Source: Flavobacterium sp. KACC 22763 (GTDB lineage Bacteria; Bacteroidota; Bacteroidia; Flavobacteriales; Flavobacteriaceae). From it: 64,000 nucleotides of DNA. Of the stretch, positions 51,348 to 58,909 are shown piece by piece. The stretch lies in the NCBI RefSeq assembly GCF_028736155.1, contig NZ_CP117879.1, positions 2,356,001 through 2,420,000 of the forward strand. Direction: 5' to 3'. Every line of letters starts with the position of its first letter. Positions within the stretch are counted from its first letter, which is position 1. The notes under the pieces are model-generated. The model was given only the letters and a program-made list of their open reading frames with translations, was not told the origin of the DNA and made no database searches. The position numbers and the translations under genes were made by a program.

Positions 51348-51463
51348 TGGGCGTGCCACCATTATAAAAAAAGGGCAAATAATAGCAACGCATATTCGCC
51401 CTTTTTTTATAATGCTGTCGGGCTGTCCATGCTGCTTCGGCAGCTTATTCCCATCCCTCACGC
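51348..51463 (+). other. Structured intergenic element with two strong hairpins
   Basis: Starting at GGGCGTGCCACC and ending at CATCCCTCACGC, the element contains a perfect 16-bp stem (ATTATAAAAAAAGGGC at 51361-51376 with its complement at 51398-51413) and a GCTGC-TTCG-GCAGC hairpin (51431-51444) with the very stable UUCG tetraloop. Ends and layout resemble, from memory, an element scattered through Bacteroidota genomes. The rest of 51252-51658 holds CTTAG-type repeats and no gene. Confidence 0.6.
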
Positions 51464-51658
51464 AATTACGGTTTCAAAACAAGTTTCCGAAAATTTAGTC
51501 ATTCAATAAAGCTAATCGACAAAGAATTTCCGTAAAGACGCACTGCAGTACGTCTCAAATGCAGCATATCCCTAATCTGCTAATCTTTCGTTAGTTGCAC
51601 TGCAGTGCATCTCTACAGAAAAAACTTAGAACCTCAGAACCTTAGAATCTTAGAACCT

Positions 51659-53080
51659 TTACTTAGAAATATCAAACCCCTCCTTCACAATTTCACTTTC
51701 AACTTTATCAATTAATTTATTCGTTTTTCCGGTCAATCTCTCTTTCTTCCAATCGCCTTTTGCATATATTGCGATTGTGATTAAAGCTGTTACAACAGAA
51801 GCAATCGGAAAAGCCCACCAGATTCCAATTTTTCCCAAAGAAGTATTATGAGACAAAATATAAGCCAATGGAAATTGTATTACCCATTGCGAAATCAAAG
51901 TTAGAATCATGGGTAATTTGGTATTTCCAACCGCGCGAAAAACACCTGTCAAACAAAGCTGTAAACCTAAAAATCCCCAAGAAAGACAAGTGATTCTCAA
52001 CAGTTCTGTTCCTCCTTCGATAACTGCTTGATCATTTGGAACGAAAAAAGCAATTAAATAAGGTGCGAATATAAAAGCTATAATTCCGAGACCTGTCAAT
52101 AATCCGAAACCTAAATAGGCCCCTAGTTTTGAAATTTCAGCAGCACGAGTAACATTTCCTGCTCCAATATTTTGTCCAACCAGAGTTGCAATAGCCATGG
52201 ATAAACCCAAAGCTGGAATCAAAATCAGCTGAATCAAATTGGAACCAGCACCGTAAGAAGCGACTGTCAATGTACCGAAACGAACAATCAAAAATGTAAT
52301 CGCCATCATTCCCAAAGCACGCATGGATTGTTCGATGGAAGACGGAAAACCAATTTCGAATGCTCTTTTTATATGTTTGTAATCTGGTTTAAAATCGGAA
52401 ATGCGAAGATGGATTCCGTGTTTTCCTCTAAACAGAATCGCAAATCCGATTATGATTGCCAAAAGCTGTGTAAATAAAGTGGCCAAAGCTGCACCTTTTA
52501 CGCCTAATGCCGGAATGAAATTCCATCCGTAAATAAATAACGGATCTAGCGCAAAATTCAAAATAACGGTTCCTAAAACTATATAAACAGGCAAGGTTAC
52601 GCGTCCAACACCTCGCATAATCGACTGAAAAATCATAAATCCAAAACTAAAAACCAAACCAACAAACGCGACACGCATAAATCCTAACGCATCAACATAA
52701 ACCGTTGGTTCTACCTTTAGTAAGTACAGAAAGTATGGACTCAAAATATATCCGATAATCGACAAGACAACAGAGACAATAATCACCATCGACAAAGTCT
52801 GCGCTGCCACGTGATTGACCATTTTTTGGTTTCCCGCTCCAAAATATTGTGCAATTAAAATAGAACCTGCAATAGCCAATCCGGTTCCTAAAGCAATGGT
52901 TAAAAATATTACAGGCGTACTTATCGAAACTGCTGCAACAGCATCTCCGCCCAAACGTCCTACCCAAAAAGCATCTACCAACTGATATGCGGCTTGTAAA
53001 AGATTAGCAATCATAATTGGGACTGCTAATTTTAATAATGAAGAAAGGATTGGCCCTTCTAACAATTCATTTTTTTTCAT
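51659..53080 (-). CDS. MATE-family efflux transporter
   Basis: The 473-aa protein has about twelve spans in two homologous halves. The start MKKNELLEGPILSSLLKLAV, the segment AAYQLVDAFWVGRLGGDAVA and the later QNIGAGNVTRAAEISKL are MATE signatures (DinF/NorM-like). It exchanges cationic drugs for sodium ions or protons across the inner membrane. A MarR gene lies 60 bases upstream on the same strand, and an AGTTGA/TCAACT operator sits between them, so expression is probably controlled by that MarR protein. Confidence 0.93.
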   Translation of the reverse strand: MKKNELLEGPILSSLLKLAVPIMIANLLQAAYQLVDAFWVGRLGGDAVAAVSISTPVIFLTIALGTGLAIAGSILIAQYFGAGNQKMVNHVAAQTLSMVIIVSVVLSIIGYILSPYFLYLLKVEPTVYVDALGFMRVAFVGLVFSFGFMIFQSIMRGVGRVTLPVYIVLGTVILNFALDPLFIYGWNFIPALGVKGAALATLFTQLLAIIIGFAILFRGKHGIHLRISDFKPDYKHIKRAFEIGFPSSIEQSMRALGMMAITFLIVRFGTLTVASYGAGSNLIQLILIPALGLSMAIATLVGQNIGAGNVTRAAEISKLGAYLGFGLLTGLGIIAFIFAPYLIAFFVPNDQAVIEGGTELLRITCLSWGFLGLQLCLTGVFRAVGNTKLPMILTLISQWVIQFPLAYILSHNTSLGKIGIWWAFPIASVVTALITIAIYAKGDWKKERLTGKTNKLIDKVESEIVKEGFDISK

Positions 53081-53106
53081 TTATTCAAAATAATAATTTA
53101 AAAATC

Positions 53107-53122
53107 AGTTGACATATCAACT
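53107..53122 (-). promoter_or_regulatory. MarR operator before the MATE gene
   Basis: AGTTGACATATCAACT has perfect 6-base arms around CATA. The same core (TTGACATGTCA on the minus strand) recurs at 53638-53652. Confidence 0.6.
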
Positions 53123-53140
53123 TTTAAAGTTTAAAAAAAA

Positions 53141-53617
53141 TTAAAGCGTTTCTAGTTTGTCTGCATACGATCTCACAGCATTCAACGCTTCTATTCTTTC
53201 TTTTGGAGAAAAGACAGACATGACTTCCTCTTCTGCCCTTTTCATCAGGGATCGAATGCTTTTAGCCAATGTGATTCCTTCACTTGTAAGACTTACAATG
53301 TTTTTTCGCTTGTCCATTTTGTCTTTTACCACCTCAACCAATTTCTTTTTTTCTAGTGCTGTAATGCTTCTTAAAATAGACGATTTGTCGCGCATTGTTT
53401 TGTCTGATAATTCTCTTTGCGAAAGACTTTTATGGTGTAGAATCATCAACAATGGCAATTGTTCCAGCTGTAATGTAATTCCCGCTTCATTCATTAACGC
53501 ATTCGTACGTCTGAAAATTGCTCGCTTTATACGGTGAATCTGAAAGAAGAAACTATCTGATATTTCTTCTTTCCAAAAATTTGAAAAATTCTCTTTATCG
53601 GTATGTTTAATTTCCAT
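53141..53617 (-). CDS. MarR-family repressor of the MATE transporter
   Basis: The 158-aa winged-helix protein has the recognition region KSLSQRELSDKTMRDKSSIL, the wing VVKDKMDKRKNIVSLTSEG, and dimerisation helices at both ends. The ligand is not predictable. It is co-directional with the MATE gene 60 bases downstream, and near-identical palindromes lie in front of both genes, a standard autoregulated MarR-efflux unit. Confidence 0.9.
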   Translation of the reverse strand: MEIKHTDKENFSNFWKEEISDSFFFQIHRIKRAIFRRTNALMNEAGITLQLEQLPLLMILHHKSLSQRELSDKTMRDKSSILRSITALEKKKLVEVVKDKMDKRKNIVSLTSEGITLAKSIRSLMKRAEEEVMSVFSPKERIEALNAVRSYADKLETL

Positions 53618-53621
53618 GCGA

Positions 53622-53652
53622 CAAAATTACAAAAAAGAGTGACATGTCAACT
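53622..53652 (-). promoter_or_regulatory. MarR promoter with operator over the -33 element
   Basis: On the minus strand TAATTTTG (53622-53629) fits TAnnTTTG. The TTG of AGTTGACATGTCACT lies 18 bases upstream as -33 element, so the palindrome (53638-53652) covers it. Confidence 0.6.
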
Positions 53653-53792
53653 ATTTTTTCTAACAATTCCTTATTTTATTGATATCCAATTTGTTTCTAA
53701 AAATAATTCGAATAAAAAAAGAAAAATGAACGATTATTTTTACTAACTTTAATTGTTAAATATTGCCTAATAAAAACTTAAAAATTACTCTG

Positions 53793-54707
53793 ATGAAACA
53801 ATTATTTATTTTTTTGGTAATGATGCTCCTTTGGATTCCGCTAAACGCTCAAACTGTTGCTGAAACCACAAAAAACGAAGACTTAACAACAACTCTAAAA
53901 ACTGAAAGTGACGATTTTCAAGATAATAGTGTAGAGGATCTGCCCTGGCACAATAGAAAATTTAAAGTTACTGCCGGTGGATTTTTTCCTGTAAATAATA
54001 CTCAAGTTAAAGTTGAAGGCAATAACGGAAATATAGGAACTGAAATCGATCTTGAAAATGATTTAGGATTTTCTAAGTCGACTGCATCATTTTTAGGAAC
54101 ATTTGATTGGCGTATCTCCAAAAGATCACGATTGGGTTTTGAATATTTTGTACTAGACAGAACTGCAACCAAAACACTGCAAAGAGATATAAATTTTGGA
54201 GACCATACTTATCCAGTGAATGGAAGTGTTCGTGGTACTTTTAATGTACAGATTGCTAGAATTGCTTATGGTTATGCCATTTTATCGAAACCTAAATATC
54301 AAGCTGGTTTATTAATTGGTGCGCATGTTCTTTTTGCAGATTTAGGCCTAAAATTAAATGCTAATACACAAAGTGTAGAATATCATGATACTTTTGACTT
54401 TACTGCTCCACTGCCAGATGTTGGAATTTGGGGAGAATTTGTTCTTGGAAAACGATGGGGATTATATGCCAATGTAAATTATCTTGCCGTAAAAATTGAC
54501 GAAACCGATGGTAGAATCATAAGCTATAATTTATCGGTTTTATATAATGTTGTAGACAACTTTAGTCTTACTGCTGGTTATACCGGTTTGAACTTTAGAA
54601 TAGATACGGTTCAAGAACGTTTAAACGGTTTCTTAAAATGGGGATATAATGGTCCAACGATTACAGCGGTCTACACTTTCGGAAAACATGTTAAAGTTAC
54701 GAAGTAA
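53793..54707 (+). CDS. Outer-membrane beta-barrel protein
   Basis: With ATG 53793 the 304-aa protein has a signal peptide (MKQLFIFLVMMLLWIPLNAQ). After a ~40-residue acidic linker come alternating strands with Gly and aromatic residues (KVTAGGFFPVNNTQVKVEGN, SRLGFEYFVLDRTATKT, and the ending TITAVYTFGKHVKVTK), the pattern of an OmpA-type or OmpW-like barrel of 8-12 strands. There is no plug or OmpA C-domain. The function is unknown; such proteins are often small-molecule pores or stress-related. Confidence 0.75.
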   Translation: MKQLFIFLVMMLLWIPLNAQTVAETTKNEDLTTTLKTESDDFQDNSVEDLPWHNRKFKVTAGGFFPVNNTQVKVEGNNGNIGTEIDLENDLGFSKSTASFLGTFDWRISKRSRLGFEYFVLDRTATKTLQRDINFGDHTYPVNGSVRGTFNVQIARIAYGYAILSKPKYQAGLLIGAHVLFADLGLKLNANTQSVEYHDTFDFTAPLPDVGIWGEFVLGKRWGLYANVNYLAVKIDETDGRIISYNLSVLYNVVDNFSLTAGYTGLNFRIDTVQERLNGFLKWGYNGPTITAVYTFGKHVKVTK

Positions 54708-55225
54708 AGATCCTGAGATGCTAAGATACTAAGGTGCTGAGTTTTTTTTAACTGCTAAGAACGCTAAGAATTACGCAATCCCGATAGCTATCGGGAGCAA
54801 AGGTTTTATACAAAGCTTTGCGAACTTTGCGTTTAAAATATATTTAAAATTTATTTTTAAGACCCTAAAGTTTTTAGCTAAACAAAATATTCTCGCAAAG
54901 ACGCGAAGCCGCAAAGTTTTTATTTCAAAGCTTTATAAAAAAAAGCTATGAGCATAATTTTGCCGCAAAGAGCACTAAGATTTTTTAACTGAACGAAATA
55001 TTCTCGCAAAGACGCAAAGTCGCAAAGATTTTTATATTCTTTGCGCCTTTGCGAGATTAAAATTTCACACAAAAGCTTTGTGAACTTCGCATTCTCACAA
55101 AATCCACTTAAAAAAACCTCTGCGAACTTTGCGAAAAAACTTTGCGCTCTCTGCGTTAAAACTATACTCAAGCTTCTCCAACTTGAAACCTGAAACCTGA
55201 AACCTGAAACTTGAAACAAAAAAAC
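54708..55225. other. Intergenic region of degenerate repeats
   Basis: The region holds CTAAGATACTAAGG-type units, the palindrome TCCCGATAGCTATCGGGA (54779-54796), several TCTCGCAAAGACGCGAAG / CTTTGCGCCTTTGCGAGA units in both orientations, and AAACCTGAAACC tandem units near 55185. These make reading frames by chance but no convincing gene. Confidence 0.65.
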
Positions 55226-55255
55226 AAACCCGATAACTCTCCAGCTATCGGGTTT
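55226..55255. terminator. Terminator between the barrel gene region and GH97
   Basis: AAACCCGATA and TATCGGGTTT form a stem with an A-tract on the left, so on the minus strand it ends in a T-run about 100 bases after the GH97 stop. Confidence 0.75.
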
Positions 55256-55356
55256 ATTACCAAACTTAAACTTACTTAACTCAAAATAAAACTTTATATC
55301 TCAAAAACTCAAAAACTTAGATTCTCAGCATCTTAGAAACTTAGAATCTTAAAAAC

Positions 55357-57375
55357 CTATTTTTCGATTGGAGAGAATTTTACTGCTGTTCCTCCTCCAG
55401 CTGCCAATTTGATATCTAGAACAGTTTTGCTGTTTACTTTTTGTTTAGAGATTGTAACTGGATATGGATTGGTTTTATAATTTGCTGCTTCTCCATCAGC
55501 ATAGATTTCTGCTTCGTATTCTTTGTCTTTATCTAAAAATGACAAAGCAACTTTTAAGTCTCTTGCATTTCTATTTGTGATTGAACCTAAGTACCAATTT
55601 TTCTCGTCCCAGTCTTTACGTGCAATTGTAGTGTATTCTCCAATTTTAGAATCTAAAACTTTAGTATCAGACCAAGTGCACGGAACATCTTTTACGAATT
55701 GAAACTCTGGCTTTCCTTCGTAATTTTCAGGTAAATCTGAAGCCATTTGCAACGGACTGAAAATAATAACATATAATGCCAATTGATTTGCCAAAGTGGT
55801 CTGAACTTTTGCTCCTGATGGAGTTTTGTAATCAAAATTGAAATTCCCCGGAGTGTAATCAAATGGACCAGAAAGCATTCTTGTAAAAGGTAAAGTTGTT
55901 AAATGCTCTGGTGTATTTCCTCCATCTACAGACCATGCATTATATTCTTGTCCTCTTCCGCCTTCTTGTGACATAAAGTTTGGATACGTACGTTGTAAAC
56001 CTGTTCCCTTCATTGGTTCGTGGTTATCAATCATGATATGATATTTAGCAGCCGTTTCGATTACTTTTCTGTAATGACGTGCTCCATATTGGCTATCATG
56101 CCATTCTTTTTTATCCAAATATTTGTTTACGTAACCCGTTTTAACCGAGTTTACTCCCATTTTCTGATACAATTTGAAAGCATCTTCCAATTGGCTTTCA
56201 TAATTTTTGGTTGCTCCAGCCGTTTCGTGATGTCCAATTAAACGAACATTTTTTATGGCAGCATATTTGGTGATTTCTTCCAAATTAAAATCTGGATAGG
56301 CTTTTACAAAACTAAACGCAGAACCGTCTGCTGTCCAATCGCCATCCCAGCCTTCATTCCAGCCTTCAACTAAAACTCCGTCAAAACCATTTTTGGCAGC
56401 AAAATCAATATATTCTTTTGTGTTTTTGGTTGTTGCTCCATGTTTTGGACCTTGTCCCCAAGTGTATTTTTCTAAATGCATTCCCCACCAGATTCCGATA
56501 TATTTTGAAGGTGTAATCCAAGATAAATCTTCAATTTTTGAAGGCTCATTTAAATTTAACATAATAGTCGAAGTTGCTACTTCTCCAGGATTTTTCCCCA
56601 CAACAATAGTTCTCCAAGGCGTTTTAAAAGGTGTTTCGGCATATACTTTTACACCATCTGCCCATGGCACCAAATCACTTTTGTATTGTTTGTCTGTAGT
56701 TTTTAAAAGCGTCATTGAAGCAAAATCTGTTAGGTTCGCTTCGTGAATGGCTACATACAATTTGTCTTTGGTTTCAAAAGTCGCCGGAGTATTAATTGTA
56801 TCGGTTTTACTCATTAACGTCTTGCGATATTCACTTTCGTAATAGCTGTTTTCACGATGAACAGGAATCCACCAAACGTCGTTATTATCTTTAAAAGTAA
56901 ATTGCGTCACTTCGTTAGAGATTTTCACTTTTCCTAAATTAGGCTGTTTTGGAAATTCGTAACGAAATCCAACACCATCATCAAAAACCCTAAAAATGAT
57001 ATCAACCAAACGCTCCTCTCCTTTTGCTTCTTTTAAATGAACAATCAGTTCGTTATGATGATCTCTTACTTTTTTGAATTCGCCCCAAGGCTGTTCCCAA
57101 GTTTCATCTGCCGCTTTTTCTTCTGTAGAAACCACTTCAAAACCGTCTGTCATTTTAGCCAAACCTTGAAATTCAAATCCCATAAGAGACGGCTCAATAA
57201 CCGATTTTCCGTTAGAAGAAAAACTGTATTGAGGCTGTCCTGAAGGAGTCAATTCAAAAGTTAATTCAGAGATTTTTTCTGGAGAACTGATTTTATACGT
57301 TTTTTTAGTACCGCAGGCCATAACCAGCATTGATGCTAAAGCCACAAGACAGTATCTATATTTTCTGTTTTTCAT
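55357..57375 (-). CDS. GH97 glycoside hydrolase (alpha-glucosidase type), lipoprotein
   Basis: The 672-aa protein starts with a lipoprotein signal (lipobox VMAC). It then has the GH97 beta-sandwich (LTFELTPSGQPQYSFSSNGK), the catalytic barrel (YIGIWWGMHLEKYTWGQGPK, GVLVEGWNEGWDGDW) and a small C-terminal domain. The sequence DNHEPMKGTGLQRTYPN (Glu 453) and the following EGGRGQEYN match the inverting, SusB-like branch, where Glu acts as base. The retaining alpha-galactosidase branch has Asp instead. I therefore infer an alpha-glucosidase at the outer membrane or in the periplasm. It is the last gene of the polysaccharide utilisation locus. Confidence 0.88.
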   Translation of the reverse strand: MKNRKYRYCLVALASMLVMACGTKKTYKISSPEKISELTFELTPSGQPQYSFSSNGKSVIEPSLMGFEFQGLAKMTDGFEVVSTEEKAADETWEQPWGEFKKVRDHHNELIVHLKEAKGEERLVDIIFRVFDDGVGFRYEFPKQPNLGKVKISNEVTQFTFKDNNDVWWIPVHRENSYYESEYRKTLMSKTDTINTPATFETKDKLYVAIHEANLTDFASMTLLKTTDKQYKSDLVPWADGVKVYAETPFKTPWRTIVVGKNPGEVATSTIMLNLNEPSKIEDLSWITPSKYIGIWWGMHLEKYTWGQGPKHGATTKNTKEYIDFAAKNGFDGVLVEGWNEGWDGDWTADGSAFSFVKAYPDFNLEEITKYAAIKNVRLIGHHETAGATKNYESQLEDAFKLYQKMGVNSVKTGYVNKYLDKKEWHDSQYGARHYRKVIETAAKYHIMIDNHEPMKGTGLQRTYPNFMSQEGGRGQEYNAWSVDGGNTPEHLTTLPFTRMLSGPFDYTPGNFNFDYKTPSGAKVQTTLANQLALYVIIFSPLQMASDLPENYEGKPEFQFVKDVPCTWSDTKVLDSKIGEYTTIARKDWDEKNWYLGSITNRNARDLKVALSFLDKDKEYEAEIYADGEAANYKTNPYPVTISKQKVNSKTVLDIKLAAGGGTAVKFSPIEK

Positions 57376-57400
57376 TATTTAAATTGTATTAATTACAGCT

Positions 57401-58645
57401 CTATTTTATTTCGCTTATTATTTGTTTTGCTTTTGCTGGCTGCATCGAAACAAAATAATTAAACGCTTGGTCAAGTTTTTTCTGGATCTCGACATTTCCT
57501 TTTTTCTGTACGCGTAAATCATACAATTTGCTGATATCTGGAAATACGCTTTCAGTATTTTTTACTCCAGCGAAAGCTTTTATTTTTTCGACAAAAGAAT
57601 ATCCAAATTCAACTGTTGGTTCAATCATAGTTCCCTCTCCGAAATCATTCCATGTAATCAGCTGCAGATAATTTACATTGGCGTTTTTTGCTAAAGTCAA
57701 AGTTTCATCAAGTGTCACTCCATTGTTATGTTCTATTGTCCATCCAATCGCTGCTCCACCTCCGCCTGCTGCATAAAAATCTTTAAAACCTGGATAAGCA
57801 CTTCCCATTGCCACACCTAATTTTGGTTTGGTGTTGGTATAAAAATTAGTCAGATAAGTGTTGTCTTTGTATACCCAAGCATATTCTCCTGAGGCATTTT
57901 CTCCTGCCATTGAAGAATGATCCCAAAGTGTCAAGAAAGTAGGTTTTGCTGTCAAGGTATTAAAGACATTTGTCCATTCAGCTGGGGTCTTTAGAACAAT
58001 TGGTCCAAAATTCATTAACAGCGGTTTGCCATTAATCTTGATATAATTAGCATCAGAAAAATAATTCTTTTCTACATAAGCCAAATCTGTTTTTGCTGCA
58101 CCGGTTACCGAAATTGCTTTTCCTGCATTGACAACATTTGTCAAGAATCGATCTTCGTATACAATGGCATATTCTAAACCTACTTTATCCAGCATTTCAA
58201 TAAGCTGATCTGTATTTTCTTTGATCATTCCGTAATCATTTACATCGTAAGTGCCGTACCAATCAATCAGAATTCCATCAATTCCTGAATATTTCATCAA
58301 CAATAAATGATTTTCAATCACATTTTTATCGCCTGAGTGATAAGGGCCAATCAGTGGATAATAGTACGATGCAATTTCTCTTCGGCCGTTTGCTCCTACG
58401 TTGTTCGGATTTTTGTTTGCCATTGTCCAATGATATCCCCATTTTTTATCGGCACTGCTTTCGTTGGTTTCAAACCATGGCATGTAATGCATATAAATTT
58501 TGGTGCTGTTGGTTTTCTCAATCGCAACAGGGTCTGTTTTCTCTGGTTCTACTGGTTGGTCTGAGCCTTTGTCATCGCTGCTGCATCCAGCAACCATCAC
58601 AATGCTCATCAAGCCAAAAACCAACGATGTGATATATCTTTTCAT
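57401..58645 (-). CDS. GH71/GH99-like glycoside hydrolase lipoprotein
   Basis: The 414-aa protein has a lipoprotein signal with lipobox MVAGC and a Glu/Pro-rich linker, so it is likely surface-exposed. A catalytic barrel follows: IYMHYMPWFETNESSADKKW, GWTIEHNNG, the segment SGIDGILIDWYGT and NYLQLITWNDFGEGTMIEP. These fit the GH71/GH99-like fold, whose members act on alpha-1,3-glucan or on alpha-mannan. It lies between SusD and GH97 in the locus and may make the first cut at the cell surface. The exact family needs a search. Confidence 0.8.
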   Translation of the reverse strand: MKRYITSLVFGLMSIVMVAGCSSDDKGSDQPVEPEKTDPVAIEKTNSTKIYMHYMPWFETNESSADKKWGYHWTMANKNPNNVGANGRREIASYYYPLIGPYHSGDKNVIENHLLLMKYSGIDGILIDWYGTYDVNDYGMIKENTDQLIEMLDKVGLEYAIVYEDRFLTNVVNAGKAISVTGAAKTDLAYVEKNYFSDANYIKINGKPLLMNFGPIVLKTPAEWTNVFNTLTAKPTFLTLWDHSSMAGENASGEYAWVYKDNTYLTNFYTNTKPKLGVAMGSAYPGFKDFYAAGGGGAAIGWTIEHNNGVTLDETLTLAKNANVNYLQLITWNDFGEGTMIEPTVEFGYSFVEKIKAFAGVKNTESVFPDISKLYDLRVQKKGNVEIQKKLDQAFNYFVSMQPAKAKQIISEIK

Positions 58646-58680
58646 ATTGATGTACTGTTTTGTTTAGACTTAATAATTTA

Positions 58681-58811
58681 AACACATAGAAACATAGCTT
58701 TTGAAACTTAGAAAAAGGCGTTTCACTTATATAAATACACATAGCTATGTGTGAGAAACTAGTTTCTTTCCTTCTCCTTTTTACACATAAAAATCTATGT
58801 TTCTATGTGTT
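58681..58811 (+). repeat. ~133-bp dispersed TIR element, copy F
   Basis: It has the full set of parts in the same order as copy A: GGCGTTTCACTT, ACACATAGCTATGTGT, GAAACTAGTTTC, both ends intact. It lies inside the polysaccharide locus between susD and the GH71/99-like gene. Confidence 0.9.
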
Positions 58812-58859
58812 AAATATATTTTAAGCACTGTAGATCTATTTAATGCAACTTTTAAAAAC

Positions 58860-58900
58860 ATGCCAGCCTTCCACGACTAACCAACATGGAAGACTGACAT
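58860..58900 (-). terminator. Hairpin after susD, complete only on the minus-strand RNA
   Basis: On the minus strand a 16-bp stem forms (ATGTCAGTCTTCCATG with GTGGAAGGCTGGCAT), with three positions paired by G-U wobble, and is followed by GTTTTT. On the plus strand the same positions would be mismatches. It therefore acts on susD-derived transcripts. Confidence 0.65.
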
Positions 58901-58909
58901 TCTAGTAAC

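Noticed and set aside
54920..55219. Minus-strand 99-codon frame in the repeat-rich gap
   Set aside because: It is built from translated GCAAAGACGCAAAG-type repeats and CCTGAAACC units.
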